From: Actinomycetota bacterium
GTDB lineage: Bacteria; Actinomycetota; Actinomycetes; Nanopelagicales; Nanopelagicaceae
Assembly (NCBI GenBank): GCA_947372165.1
Contig: CANBSP010000001.1
Coordinates: 1-64,000 of the forward strand
Direction: 5' to 3'
DNA: 64,000 bases
Shown one piece after another: positions 15,992 to 25,697 of the stretch. Each line of letters opens with the position of its first letter. Within the stretch, counting starts at the first letter, position 1. Made by a program: the position numbers and the translations under genes. The notes under the pieces are model-generated. The model was not told the origin of the DNA and searched no databases. It saw only the letters and a list, made by a program, of their open reading frames with translations.

Positions 15992-16701
15992 GCGTTCCAG
16001 CACGTGCATATCTGAGCATCGGAGAAGTCCTTGGCAAACTCCGTGGCGAGTTCCCTGATGTCACAATCTCAAAGATTCGCTTCCTCGAAGCAGAGGGGCT
16101 CATCGATCCTCAGCGCACTCCATCTGGCTATCGCAAATTCACAAGCGTTGATCTCGATCGTCTTCGTTATGTACTCGCGGCTCAGCGCGATCAGTACCTT
16201 CCGTTACGTGTTATCAAGGAGAATCTTGATGCGCTAGATCGCGGACTTACTCCTGCAGTTACGCCAGGATCTGTTGCTGCACCACGTCTTGCAACTGTTG
16301 ATGGCGATTTTGCACCGGCCCACTTTGGTGAGGCGAGCGAGCTTCGCCTTTCGCGCGCAGAACTTTTACAGAGTTCTGGCTTGAGCGATGATCAACTTAC
16401 CGAGGTAGAGGGATTTGGCCTCGTCACAATCAAGGGTCGTTACTACGATGCGGACAGTCTTGCAGTCGCCCGCGCAGTTTCAGAGATGGCGGCCTTCGGA
16501 ATTGAAGCCAGACATATGCGTTCTTTCAAGAGCGCAGCAGATCGCGAAGTTGGTCTCGTCGAGCAGATCATCACACCACTTCTTCGCCAAAAGGGATCTG
16601 AAGCAAAGGCCCGTGCTGAAGAAGTTCAGAATGAGTTAGCTTCGATTTCGGTTCGTCTCCACGCCGCGCTAGTGCGCGCTGGACTCCACCGGTCCAAATA
16701 A
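15988..16701 (+). CDS. ftsR: MerR-family regulator FtsR
   Basis: A 237-residue regulator. The N-terminal MerR helix-turn-helix and wing read YLSIGEVLGKLRGEFPDVTISKIRFLEAEGLI, then RTPSGYRKFTSVDLDRLRYV. The C-terminal part has a second winged-helix-like segment (LSRAELLQSSGLSDDQLTEVE) and a helical end. The orthologue in Corynebacterium, FtsR, activates ftsZ (Rv1828 in M. tuberculosis). The ATGA overlap with garA links it to metabolic signalling. The palindromic array at 15425-15468 upstream of the operon could be its autoregulatory site. Confidence 0.88.
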   Translation: MSVPARAYLSIGEVLGKLRGEFPDVTISKIRFLEAEGLIDPQRTPSGYRKFTSVDLDRLRYVLAAQRDQYLPLRVIKENLDALDRGLTPAVTPGSVAAPRLATVDGDFAPAHFGEASELRLSRAELLQSSGLSDDQLTEVEGFGLVTIKGRYYDADSLAVARAVSEMAAFGIEARHMRSFKSAADREVGLVEQIITPLLRQKGSEAKARAEEVQNELASISVRLHAALVRAGLHRSK

Positions 16702-16728
16702 TCTTCAACTCACGAATAACCGAGACCA

Positions 16729-17220
16729 ATGAGCTCTCCAATGGACGGTAGCAACCTCCTCCCGGTTGAAGTCATTGGCGTTCGAGTCGAGATGCCATCG
16801 AATCAGCCCATAGTCCTTCTTCGCGAAGTTGGTGGAATCCGTTATCTGCCGATCTGGGTTGGAGCCGTGGAGGCGAGCTCGATCGCCTTCGCACAGCAGG
16901 GAGTCCTGCCACCTCGTCCAATGACACACGACCTTCTTAAGACCATCATCGACGAGACTGGGGTCCCGCTGGAATCGGTCCATCTCACAGAGATCAAAGA
17001 TGGCATTTTCTATTCAACCCTAAATTTCTCGGGGGAGCGATCCATCTCCGCCCGGCCCAGCGACGCCATCTCGCTGGCCCTTCGCATGGGCGTTGAAATC
17101 TTCGCCACTGCAGATCTCTTTGCAGCCGTTGGGATCGAAATCCCAGATGCTGCCGAGGATGAGGTCGAGAAGTTCCGAGAGTTCTTGGACCAGATCAACC
17201 CCGAGGACTTTGTTGGGTAA
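16729..17220 (+). CDS. bifunctional nuclease domain protein (BFN/DUF151)
   Basis: A 163-residue BFN-domain protein. The family core is visible: PIVLLREVGGIRYLPIWVGAVEASSIAFA, then RPMTHDLLKTIIDETG and RPSDAISLALRMGVEIFA. The domain is named after a plant nuclease and its role in bacteria is unclear. Position between ftsR and a second MerR gene equals Rv1829 of M. tuberculosis (from memory). The start could also be the ATG at 16741. No clear ribosome site is seen for either. Confidence 0.88.
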   Translation: MSSPMDGSNLLPVEVIGVRVEMPSNQPIVLLREVGGIRYLPIWVGAVEASSIAFAQQGVLPPRPMTHDLLKTIIDETGVPLESVHLTEIKDGIFYSTLNFSGERSISARPSDAISLALRMGVEIFATADLFAAVGIEIPDAAEDEVEKFREFLDQINPEDFVG

Positions 17221-17325
17221 CCCTCAACCATCCCTTTAAAGTTATTCCATGGCTGGCGTGTCGATGATTGCGACTCTGAAACCCTCAACCTATGCTTTAG
17301 CCATTCCCCATAGAAGTGAGTCCTG

Positions 17326-17841
17326 ATGAGCGATCGTCTTCCTGACCCAGAAATTGGCTACCGTGGCGCTACAGCCTGCGTAGCGGCTGGTATCACCTAT
17401 CGTCAGCTCGACTATTGGGCGCGTACTGAATTAGTTGTGCCGAGCATTAAGAGCGCATCTGGATCGGGATCACAGCGCCTCTATGGCTTCCGAGATATTT
17501 TGGTTTTAAAGATCGTGAAGAGACTTCTGGACACCGGAGTATCGCTTCAGAATATTAGAACGGCAGTGGAGCATCTGCGAAATCGGGGAGTATCTGATTT
17601 AGAGAGCATGACCTTGATGAGCGATGGCACCACCATCTACGAGTGCGCGAGCGCCGATGAGATCGTAGACCTGCTTCAAGGTGGACAGGGCGTATTCGGG
17701 ATAGCTATCTCAAAGGTCTGGAGTGAAGTCGAAGGATCACTTTCCAGCCTGCAGGGTGAAATCAATGGCGAATCCGTAGGTGTCGAAGGTAACGTCGGCA
17801 ATGACGAACTCTCTCGCCGTCGTAAGGCAAAAGGCGCCTAA
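17326..17841 (+). CDS. MerR-family transcriptional regulator upstream of gcvP
   Basis: A 171-residue MerR-type regulator. The DNA-binding part is [29 protein letters not shown], then [36 protein letters not shown]. After that comes a C-terminal domain with no recognised ligand motif ([15 protein letters not shown]). It corresponds in position to Rv1830, linked in mycobacteria to growth regulation. It ends 41 bp before gcvP. A distinct 105-bp gap precedes it; no certain promoter was found there. Confidence 0.88.
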   Translation: MSDRLPDPEIGYRGATACVAAGITYRQLDYWARTELVVPSIKSASGSGSQRLYGFRDILVLKIVKRLLDTGVSLQNIRTAVEHLRNRGVSDLESMTLMSDGTTIYECASADEIVDLLQGGQGVFGIAISKVWSEVEGSLSSLQGEINGESVGVEGNVGNDELSRRRKAKGA

Positions 17842-17853
17842 TACCAATATTCT

Positions 17854-17877
17854 TCCCCTACATCACGAGCAGGGGAG
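17854..17877 (+). promoter_or_regulatory. hairpin covering the gcvP ribosome-binding site
   Basis: TCCCCT at 17854-17859 is complementary to AGGGGA at 17871-17876, with an 11-base loop. The 3' arm is the Shine-Dalgarno sequence AGGGGAG of gcvP, six or so bases before the ATG at 17883. It may limit initiation. No glycine riboswitch core is present in the 41-bp gap. Confidence 0.4.
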
Positions 17878-17882
17878 TCTTA

Positions 17883-20741
17883 ATGAATTACGAAGGCGAT
17901 CAGTTTGAATCTCGCCATATCGGCCCAACTGGCTCTGATGAAGAGCAGATGCTCCAACTCCTTGGCTACTCAGATATCAAGAGCTTCATCGGCGATGTCG
18001 TTCCAGAGAACATTCAGATTGAAAAGAAACTTTCAGAAATTCTTGATGGCGCCAAGAGCGAGGTTGCGGTTATCGCCGAACTTCGCGAGATCGCATCACA
18101 GAACGAGATCTTCACTTCACTCATTGGTGGGGGTTATTACGGAACCATTACTCCACCTGTCATCAAACGAAATGTCTTAGAAAATCCTGCTTGGTACACC
18201 GCCTACACGCCATATCAACCAGAGATTTCACAAGGAAGACTCGAAGCGCTCTTCGCCTTCCAGACCGTCATCTGCGAGATGACAGCACTCAAACTTTCGA
18301 ATGCATCCATGCTCGATGAAGGAACTGCAGCAGCAGAGGCGATGACGCTTGCGCGTAGAACCTCTAAAACTAGTGATGATGCAGTCTTTCTTATTGAAGA
18401 GCATGTGCACGCCCAGACAAAGGCAGTGGTAAAGACTCGCGCTAAGCCACTTGGTATAAAAGTTGTGGAAGTTGATTCGGGTCATCTGTTGCGAGATGGA
18501 TTTGATGGCGAGTTCTTTGGAATCTTGGTTCAGTACCCTGATGCGACGGGTGAGATTATTGATTATTCCAAGGTTGCCGAATTCGCACATTCACGTGACG
18601 CATTGGTTATCGCCGCAACTGATCTCCTTGCCTTGACGCTCATTAAAGCGCCAGGGGAGTGGGGAGCAGATATTGCAGTTGGTTCGGCTCAACGCTTTGG
18701 CGTACCAATGGGCTTTGGCGGTCCACATGCTGGTTTCATGGCAGTACGCGCAGGTTTAGAGCGATCGCTACCTGGCAGATTAGTTGGGCAGAGTATCGAT
18801 TCACATGGAAACCCCGCCTTTCGATTAGCTCTTCAAACACGCGAACAACATATTCGTCGCGACAAGGCGACGAGCAATATCTGTACCGCGCAAGTTCTGC
18901 TTGCAAACATGAGTGCTTTCTATGCGATGTGGCATGGCCCAGTTGGATTGCGGGGAATTGCAGAACGTATTCATGGCTACGCATCTCGTCTTCAGAGCGC
19001 ATCAGGGTCACGCAACGATAATATTTTTGATACCGTAACGATCGATGTTAAGGATGCGGCAGCTATTCATGCTGCCGCAGCCAAGAAGAAGTTTAATTTT
19101 GGACGGGTATCGAATACTCAAATCCGAATCTCCTTCGACGAGACAACCACCGATGAGACCTTTAACCAAGTCATAGAGATTCTTGGATATTCAGATGCAT
19201 CTGAAATTGCGATTCCAGAAGGATTGCGTAGAAATTCTTCCTATCTGACTCACCCTGTTTTCAATACCTATAAGTCAGAGACCGCGATGATGCGCTACCT
19301 GCGCACACTGGCAGATCGAGATCTCGCATTAGATCGGACCATGATTCCGCTCGGCTCGTGCACCATGAAATTAAATGCGACCACCGAGATGGAGGCCGTT
19401 ACCTGGCCAGAGTTCGCCTCACTCCACCCATTTGCACCAGCCGAACAATCGCGTGGATCACGACTCTTGATCTCTCAGCTCTCTCAATGGTTAGTGGAGA
19501 TCACCGGATATGACGCCGTCTCGCTTCAGCCAAATGCCGGCAGCCAGGGGGAGTTCGCTGGTTTGCTTGCTATCCGCAACTTCCACGACTCGAGGGGGGA
19601 GAGCTCTCGAAATATCTGCCTGATCCCATCGAGTGCCCATGGAACAAATGCGGCTAGCGCAGTTATGGCCGGTATGAAAGTTGTCGTCGTCGAATGTGAT
19701 GAGCAAGGCAATGTGAGTATTGCCGATATCAAGGCGAAGATTGCTACGTATTCATCAACCTTGGCAGCTTTGATGGTGACCTATCCATCAACTCATGGCG
19801 TCTTCGAATCAGCGATCTCTGAGATTTGTGGCTTGATCCATGATGCAGGCGGACAGGTTTATGTTGATGGCGCGAATCTCAATGCGCTCGTCGGAACCGC
19901 TCAGCCAGGAAAGTTTGGAGCGGATGTTTCGCACCTCAATCTCCACAAGACATTCTGTATTCCACATGGCGGCGGGGGACCTGGCGTAGGGCCAGTCATC
20001 GCAAAAGCACATCTTGCGCCATTCCTGCCAAATCATCCGCTAGATGAGTTAGCAGGGCCTGCAACAGGACCTGGTCCGATCTCTGCTGCGCCATTTGGCT
20101 CGGCCAGCATTCTGCCGATCTCGTGGGCCTACATCCGCCTGATGGGGGGCGAAGGCCTAACACATGCAACAGAGGTTGCAATCTTGAACGCTAATTACAT
20201 GGCGGCCCGTCTGAAAGAGTCCTATCCGATTCTCTACACGGGTAATAAGGGCCTTGTCGCTCACGAATGCATCCTGGATCTACGCGAGATCACCAAGATC
20301 TCAGGTGTTACCGTGGATGACATCGCCAAACGATTGATGGACTTTGGCTTCCATGCCCCAACCATGTCCTTCCCGGTCGCCGGAACATTAATGATCGAGC
20401 CAACCGAGTCCGAGGATATGCTCGAGATGAACCGTTTCATCGATGCAATGATTGCAATCCGCTCTGAGATCGATCAGATCATCGCTGGCAAGATTGCAGT
20501 CGAGGAATCGCCATTACGCCATGCTCCACACACAATCGGCGCAATCGCTGCCACACAGTGGGAGAGAGGCTATGCCCGTGAAGTTGGCGCCTTCCCAGCG
20601 ACCCTGACTGGCTTGATTCCAGGCGAATTGATCGGCACTAAAGGCAAGTATTGGCCGACCGTTGGTCGCATCGATGGCGCATTTGGAGATCGCAATCTCG
20701 TCTGTTCTTGCCCGCCGATTGAGGAGCTCGCGATCAACTAA
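17883..20741 (+). CDS. gcvP: glycine dehydrogenase (aminomethyl-transferring), GcvP
   Basis: The P protein of the glycine cleavage system, 952 residues, single-chain form. It is a PLP enzyme that decarboxylates glycine and passes the aminomethyl group to lipoyl-GcvH (14957-15334). The PLP lysine is in [18 protein letters not shown] at about residue 695. The N-terminal [19 protein letters not shown] and the C-terminal [10 protein letters not shown] are typical. GcvT is not nearby. The start has a strong AGGGGAG ribosome site that can be sequestered in a hairpin. Confidence 0.97.
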   Translation: MNYEGDQFESRHIGPTGSDEEQMLQLLGYSDIKSFIGDVVPENIQIEKKLSEILDGAKSEVAVIAELREIASQNEIFTSLIGGGYYGTITPPVIKRNVLENPAWYTAYTPYQPEISQGRLEALFAFQTVICEMTALKLSNASMLDEGTAAAEAMTLARRTSKTSDDAVFLIEEHVHAQTKAVVKTRAKPLGIKVVEVDSGHLLRDGFDGEFFGILVQYPDATGEIIDYSKVAEFAHSRDALVIAATDLLALTLIKAPGEWGADIAVGSAQRFGVPMGFGGPHAGFMAVRAGLERSLPGRLVGQSIDSHGNPAFRLALQTREQHIRRDKATSNICTAQVLLANMSAFYAMWHGPVGLRGIAERIHGYASRLQSASGSRNDNIFDTVTIDVKDAAAIHAAAAKKKFNFGRVSNTQIRISFDETTTDETFNQVIEILGYSDASEIAIPEGLRRNSSYLTHPVFNTYKSETAMMRYLRTLADRDLALDRTMIPLGSCTMKLNATTEMEAVTWPEFASLHPFAPAEQSRGSRLLISQLSQWLVEITGYDAVSLQPNAGSQGEFAGLLAIRNFHDSRGESSRNICLIPSSAHGTNAASAVMAGMKVVVVECDEQGNVSIADIKAKIATYSSTLAALMVTYPSTHGVFESAISEICGLIHDAGGQVYVDGANLNALVGTAQPGKFGADVSHLNLHKTFCIPHGGGGPGVGPVIAKAHLAPFLPNHPLDELAGPATGPGPISAAPFGSASILPISWAYIRLMGGEGLTHATEVAILNANYMAARLKESYPILYTGNKGLVAHECILDLREITKISGVTVDDIAKRLMDFGFHAPTMSFPVAGTLMIEPTESEDMLEMNRFIDAMIAIRSEIDQIIAGKIAVEESPLRHAPHTIGAIAATQWERGYAREVGAFPATLTGLIPGELIGTKGKYWPTVGRIDGAFGDRNLVCSCPPIEELAIN

Positions 20742-20776
20742 GAGAGGCGGGTTTTCTGACTCTGCTTTTCTTAGTT
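20736..20776. terminator. possible bidirectional terminator hairpin
   Basis: AACTAAGA (20736-20743, overlapping the gcvP stop) and TCTTAGTT (20769-20776) form an 8-bp inverted repeat between convergent genes. The loop is long (25 bases) and T-rich; no clean T-run follows. Low certainty. Confidence 0.3.
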
Positions 20777-20789
20777 AACATAATGTAGA

Positions 20790-21503
20790 TTATCGGCGAT
20801 TAAACCAGCGCGTGAAACCCCACCGAGTTGTTTTGACTAAGGCTTCAAGAACAATCGCTCGGTTCATCTTGGATGCACCTTTGGTGCGCTCGATAAAGGA
20901 TATTGGGACCTCCGTTATAACCAAGCCGGAGTCATGAGCTCGCATCGCAATCTCGATTTGAAAGCCATAACCAAGAGTTTGAATATCGGCTAGATCGATC
21001 GATTCCAGGAGTTTGCGACTCAATACTCGGTAGCCACCTGTTAGGTCCTTATAGGGCAATTTGAGCGAGATTTCGGCGTAAAAGGTGCCTAGGCGCGAGA
21101 TAGCCCTACGGTAAAGCGGCCAGTTCACTACCCGACCTCCAGGGATCCATCGGGTACCGAGTACTAAATCGGCATCTCGTGAAGCGGCAAGAAGCCGTGG
21201 CAGCTCCTCTGGCTGGTGTGAGCCGTCAGCATCCATCTCGATCAGGTAATCAAATCCCCGATCCAATCCCCAGGCAAAACCAGCTAAATATGCCGGACCT
21301 AGACCTTCCTTCTTGCTTCGATGCAAGATGTGAATTCGCTCCGAACCGATACCTGCTGCGAGATTCGCAGTCCCATCCGGTGATGCATCATCGATCACCA
21401 GAACTTCAAGATCGTCAATGGCGAGCGCCAGAACCCGAGTGAGAATGTCGACGATATTTTCAGCTTCGTTATAGGTCGGAATGCAGAGAAGGTAGGTTGA
21501 CAT
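20790..21503 (-). CDS. polyprenol-phosphate mannosyltransferase (DPM1-like GT2)
   Basis: Family 2 glycosyltransferase, 237 residues, predicted to make polyprenyl-phosphate-mannose from GDP-mannose. Seen are CIPTYNEAENI at the N-terminus, the nucleotide-binding VIDDASPDGT and metal-binding EMDADGSHQPEELP, followed by LGTRWIPGG and DLTGGYRVLSR. It has no C-terminal membrane domain, so it resembles the catalytic part of Ppm1 only. Such a donor would serve mannosylation of lipoglycans or exported proteins. It is the last gene of the long minus-strand run and ends facing gcvP. Confidence 0.88.
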   Translation of the reverse strand: MSTYLLCIPTYNEAENIVDILTRVLALAIDDLEVLVIDDASPDGTANLAAGIGSERIHILHRSKKEGLGPAYLAGFAWGLDRGFDYLIEMDADGSHQPEELPRLLAASRDADLVLGTRWIPGGRVVNWPLYRRAISRLGTFYAEISLKLPYKDLTGGYRVLSRKLLESIDLADIQTLGYGFQIEIAMRAHDSGLVITEVPISFIERTKGASKMNRAIVLEALVKTTRWGFTRWFNRR

Positions 21504-21532
21504 AATCTATTTACACATCTTCTCGTTCATCA

Positions 21533-22432
21533 TTACCAACCGAGTGCTGCGATCAAACGATCGACACTCGCTCCAAGACCGTACCGCTCTTTGAAGGCAT
21601 AGATCTCACTCAAATCTTGCGGCGCTTTTGGAAGATCAAGGTTCATCGCTGGTAACGGCACATCGAGTGCGCAATGCACGAGCTTCGGAGCAATGGCAAT
21701 GTAATCACTCCCCTCGATGAGTCGCTTACGTAATAATGGAGTGAGTCGTTCATCATCATTGCGAGCCGCGATCAGCGCTTCGTCAATGGAGGTGAAAGCA
21801 TTGGCGATGACCGCCGCACCCTTTTCACCTATTCCGCGTACTCCAGGAAGACCATCGGAGGCATCGCCACGAATCATCGCAAAGAGTGCGTAACGATCTC
21901 CAGGAATGCCGTATTTATCTCCAACCCATTTACGATCAACAACTTCTTGCTGCGAAAATCCTTTAGCGAGATAGATGACTCGAATAGAGCGATCATCATC
22001 AACAAGTTGAAAGAGATCGCGATCGCCAGTAACGATATGGGTCGGTCCCGGTTCATTGACAGAGTACGTTGCTATCAGATCGTCAGCTTCATAATCATCG
22101 ACACCGACCATAGGGATATGAAAGAGATCGAGAAGATCCAACAGAAGTGGGATCTGAGGTGCCAATGTATCTGGCTCATCCTCCTCCCCTTCTTCATCCA
22201 CGCGATTAGCTTTATACCCAGGGAACAAATCAGTACGCCACGTCGGACGCCAATCACCTTCTAGGCAAGCAACAACGCGAGTGGGTTGATATTGACCAAT
22301 GAGACGAGCCGTCATATCCAAGAATCCTCGAATTGCATTGACTGGCGTGCCATCGGGTGCGACGAGAGTATCTGGCATTCCGTAGTACGCGCGATACCAG
22401 AGCGAGGCGCTATCAATGAGGAGCAGACTCAT
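21533..22432 (-). CDS. 5'-3' exonuclease (FEN/PolI N-domain family)
   Basis: A 299-residue stand-alone flap/5'-3' exonuclease with the PIN-like fold. Metal-binding acidic clusters are LLLIDSASLWYRAYYG (residues 3-18), DDYEADDLIATY and IVTGDRDLFQLVDD. A helix-three-turn-helix DNA-binding region GVRGIGEKGAAVI follows. It is not fused to a polymerase. It may process Okazaki fragments or RNA/DNA flaps. Its ATG overlaps the helY stop by four bases, as in mycobacteria where an exonuclease lies near helY. Confidence 0.9.
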   Translation of the reverse strand: MSLLLIDSASLWYRAYYGMPDTLVAPDGTPVNAIRGFLDMTARLIGQYQPTRVVACLEGDWRPTWRTDLFPGYKANRVDEEGEEDEPDTLAPQIPLLLDLLDLFHIPMVGVDDYEADDLIATYSVNEPGPTHIVTGDRDLFQLVDDDRSIRVIYLAKGFSQQEVVDRKWVGDKYGIPGDRYALFAMIRGDASDGLPGVRGIGEKGAAVIANAFTSIDEALIAARNDDERLTPLLRKRLIEGSDYIAIAPKLVHCALDVPLPAMNLDLPKAPQDLSEIYAFKERYGLGASVDRLIAALGW

Positions 22433-24828
22433 GCGACTGCACCTGCATAACTAATGATGCCTCGGTCAACTCGCGCTAATGCTGTTCGTGCTACTTCTTC
22501 GAGATGCGGTGAGGCGATGGCGATTTGGCGCAATAGATCGATGATCTGCTTCATGGATCGTACGAAATCTCCCACTGTGAGTTCGCTACCCTTGAGAATT
22601 GCAGTGAGTGAGTGACCGCTCGCCCAGCGATAGGAAGCCATGCAGAAACCAAGATCAGGTTCTCGGGTTGGCTCTAATCCGACCTCTACTTCATCCTCGG
22701 CAATCACCTTCCAAATATTGATCAATTCACCAAGAGCTTGTTGGACGCTCCCATGTGGAACTTTGGGACTTTCCTCTCTTCTGGCCTCGTAAACCAAGGC
22801 CGAGAGAACAGAAACAATCTCAGAGGCATTCAACTCATCAAAGGCGCCTTGACGGATCATCTCGGCAATAAGGAGATCGGTCTCGCCGTAAATTTTTGCA
22901 AGGACTAATCCCCATTTTGTGATTGAGCCCGATTCGAGATACCCGTACTTTTCAAGCATGATCTGGACTCGATCGAATCGCCGTGCAATCACATCCGTTC
23001 GATTGCTAACTCGATCTCGCAATCCAATGCTCTCTTTACGTAAACGAACTGTTCGTTCTGCGATACGAGCATGGAATTCTCGATCAGAGCAGCCGTGACA
23101 AGGATGATTTCGCAGGGCCTTACGAGCGGCGATGATCTCCTCTTCGATGAGTAGCGCCTTTGCCTTCTTCTGTTTATTCATAGACTTTTCTAGATCCTTG
23201 ATGACGCCTCGGATCTCCCAATATTCATCAAAATCTCCCAGATGACATTGCATCTCTTCGAGAAGTTTTTCAACGCCCAATTCATTTCGCTTGATCTGGC
23301 GCGATAATCCAACAACCGCCTTGTCGGCTTGATACTGGGCAAAGGATGCTTCCAGGCTGGTACGTGCCCGCTCGGCCCCAAATTGAGAGATTAAATTGAT
23401 CGTCATGTTGTAGGTCGGTTTGAAGGAGCTCTTGAGTGGATATGTTCGTGTTGAGGCGAGCCCTGCAACAGATGCCGAATCGACATCCTTATTCCACAAG
23501 ATCACGGCATTGCCTTCAATATCGATGCCTCGACGCCCAGCTCTTCCTGTTAGCTGAGTAAATTCACCTGGCGAAACTGAGACGTGTGATTCACCGTTCC
23601 ACTTGCTCAGTTTCTCTAGCACGACAGTGCGTGCCGGCATATTGATTCCTAACGCGAGGGTCTCAGTCGCAAAGACACATTTCACCAAGCCCCGTTGGAA
23701 GAGTTCTTCAACAGTCTCTTTGAACGAGGGAAGCAATCCAGCATGGTGTGCAGCTATCCCACGTTCGAGAGCCTCAAGCCATTCGTGAAAGCCAAGAACA
23801 GCGAGATCTTCATCAGGGATATTCTTCGTCGCTCGAAAGACGATCTCGCGTATTTGCGATCTCTCTTCGGCGTTTGTCAATCGAATACCTGCAGTCAGGC
23901 ACTGGTGCACTGCTGCCTGACAAGCGTTTCGAGAAAAGATAAAGGTGATCGCCGGAAGGAGCCCTTCACGTGCCAACTTCTCGATGACATCGGCTCGATT
24001 GAGTTGGCGAATCTTTGGCGTTGCAGCCTCAAAATCCCTACCTGCTCGATTGAGAGATTTTCCAGAGTGGCCGTACTTAACGCGCACTTGGCGATAACTC
24101 TCTTTCTCCAAACGAAGAATCTCTGGATTCACCTTGCCGGTTTCGAGAAAGAGATCCAATAGTTGATTTCCGAAGAGGACATGTTGATAGAGCGGAACTG
24201 GGCGGATCTCGCTGACAATGACTTCAGTCTCGCCACGAACTTCATTAAGCCATGCGCCAAACTCTTCAGCATTCGAAACAGTTGCAGATAAGGAGGCAAC
24301 TTGGATCGTCTCTGGCAGATGGATCAAAATCTCCTCCCAGACCGCTCCCCTGAATTTATCCGCCAAATAATGGACCTCATCCATCACGACGAAGCCGAGA
24401 TCTCGAAGAGTGCGCGAGTTGGAATAGATCATATTTCGCAAGACTTCCGTCGTCATCACAACGAGTGGGGCTTCAGAATTTATGGTGGTGTCACCAGTGA
24501 GAAGACCAACTTGATGATCCCCGTACATCTCTTTGAGGTCTTGATACTTTTGATTTGAGAGGGCCTTAATCGGTGCTGTGTAGAAACACTTCTTTCCTTG
24601 TTGGATCGCCAAGAAGGCAGCGAATTCACCGACAATGGTCTTTCCGGCGCCGGTTGGAGCGGCGACGAGAACTCCCTTGCCATTCTCTAGCGAACGGCAC
24701 CCTTCTATTTGGAAGTCATCGAGTTCAAATGGGAATTGCTTGGCGAAAGCTGCTACCTGAACATATTTCGTCCGCTCTTTTGCTGCAGCGTATCGTTCTG
24801 CGGGCGAGAGTTCTGTGGTCATCTCCAT
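22429..24828 (-). CDS. helY: DEAD/DEAH-box helicase HelY (Ski2/Mtr4-like)
   Basis: A superfamily 2 RNA/DNA helicase related to eukaryotic Ski2 and Mtr4, 799 residues. Motif I is APTGAGKT (about 57-64), motif II DEVH (150-153), motif III SLSATVSN. The second RecA domain has HHAGLLPSFKE, TETLALGINMPARTV and QLTGRAGRRGID. A long helical C-terminal region contains a CHGC and basic segment, then the DSHCT-like end. The start is either 24828 or the ATG at 24822 that overlaps the preceding lipid-kinase stop. It pairs with the 5'-3' exonuclease downstream, suggesting joint nucleic-acid processing (inference). Confidence 0.93.
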   Translation of the reverse strand: MEMTTELSPAERYAAAKERTKYVQVAAFAKQFPFELDDFQIEGCRSLENGKGVLVAAPTGAGKTIVGEFAAFLAIQQGKKCFYTAPIKALSNQKYQDLKEMYGDHQVGLLTGDTTINSEAPLVVMTTEVLRNMIYSNSRTLRDLGFVVMDEVHYLADKFRGAVWEEILIHLPETIQVASLSATVSNAEEFGAWLNEVRGETEVIVSEIRPVPLYQHVLFGNQLLDLFLETGKVNPEILRLEKESYRQVRVKYGHSGKSLNRAGRDFEAATPKIRQLNRADVIEKLAREGLLPAITFIFSRNACQAAVHQCLTAGIRLTNAEERSQIREIVFRATKNIPDEDLAVLGFHEWLEALERGIAAHHAGLLPSFKETVEELFQRGLVKCVFATETLALGINMPARTVVLEKLSKWNGESHVSVSPGEFTQLTGRAGRRGIDIEGNAVILWNKDVDSASVAGLASTRTYPLKSSFKPTYNMTINLISQFGAERARTSLEASFAQYQADKAVVGLSRQIKRNELGVEKLLEEMQCHLGDFDEYWEIRGVIKDLEKSMNKQKKAKALLIEEEIIAARKALRNHPCHGCSDREFHARIAERTVRLRKESIGLRDRVSNRTDVIARRFDRVQIMLEKYGYLESGSITKWGLVLAKIYGETDLLIAEMIRQGAFDELNASEIVSVLSALVYEARREESPKVPHGSVQQALGELINIWKVIAEDEVEVGLEPTREPDLGFCMASYRWASGHSLTAILKGSELTVGDFVRSMKQIIDLLRQIAIASPHLEEVARTALARVDRGIISYAGAVA

Positions 24829-25697
24829 ACCTGCAAGGATGCTGGTGCGACAGATATCGAAACTGGGAGTTCAGAGATAAATTCGCCATCGGCAAAGGCC
24901 TTCGCTGGTGCGTTCACTCGAAGATTGCGACCTCGCAAGATCTCAACTGCCGGATGGGAGATGTGTTTTCCAAAATATACTTTTGGGAAGACCTTGATCA
25001 ATTCGACGATGCTTACCTTGTTGAGGATAAGAATATCTAGCTCGCCATCTCCGTGATCCGCATCAGGGCAGATTCGCATCCCTCCCCCATAACTCGAACC
25101 ATTGGCAATCGCTATCAACATCGCTTCCCGTTCTATGGAAGTACCATCGATCTCAAGATCGAAGCGCATGGGTTTGAAGATCGGCAACTCACGGATCATC
25201 GCAACGACATACTTTGACTTTCCTTTAATTACCTTCATCTTGTTGGCTCGTTCATTCACGAGGGCATCGAAACCGAGGCTGAGAACTTGAATACCTATAT
25301 TCTCCGAAATCTCACCGTTAACGAGGAATGTGTCGACAAAATGGGGTGCACCCTTGATCTGATCAAGTAGCTCACCAGTCGATCGCTTCATCGCCTTAAT
25401 CTCCCGAGCAAAGTCATTACCCGTCCCGGCAGGAATGACTGTGAAGGGTAGGCGATTTTGTTTTAAAGTCGGGAGTAACGTGTGGAGCAGTCCATCTCCC
25501 CCAACCACGATGACGCCAGAAAACTCATCTGTCGCCAGAAGGGTTTCGACCTCTTCCAGCATCGCCGTCTCGCCTCGACGGTAAACGAGCGTGCAGAGAA
25601 TCCCGCTATCGGATGCCGATGCCATGAAGGATTCAGCTTTCTTCAGAGATCTCCCTCGACCCGATACCGGGTTGGCGATGACGAGTAATTGCTTCAT
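24819..25697 (-). CDS. diacylglycerol/lipid kinase (YegS/DgkB family)
   Basis: A 292-residue soluble lipid kinase of the DAGK catalytic family, probably phosphorylating diacylglycerol for phospholipid recycling. The N-terminal VIANPVSGRG, the nucleotide loop VVGGDGLLHTLL and VIPAGTGNDFARE are characteristic. The C-terminal beta-rich domain includes ANGSSYGGGMRICPDADHGDGELDI. The start overlaps the tatC stop and the end overlaps the helY start. The true lipid substrate is unproven. Confidence 0.88.
   Translation of the reverse strand: MKQLLVIANPVSGRGRSLKKAESFMASASDSGILCTLVYRRGETAMLEEVETLLATDEFSGVIVVGGDGLLHTLLPTLKQNRLPFTVIPAGTGNDFAREIKAMKRSTGELLDQIKGAPHFVDTFLVNGEISENIGIQVLSLGFDALVNERANKMKVIKGKSKYVVAMIRELPIFKPMRFDLEIDGTSIEREAMLIAIANGSSYGGGMRICPDADHGDGELDILILNKVSIVELIKVFPKVYFGKHISHPAVEILRGRNLRVNAPAKAFADGEFISELPVSISVAPASLQVWR

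Noticed and set aside
17842-17882. Glycine riboswitch before gcvP
   Set aside because: Only 41 bp are available, and neither of the paired aptamer cores is present. The gap before gcvH is 5 bp, also too small.
23695-24162. Plus-strand open frame of about 155 codons
   Set aside because: It lies wholly antisense to helY motifs (HHAGLLPSF and the ATPase core). Its composition is that of a reversed coding strand, with no domain or ribosome site.
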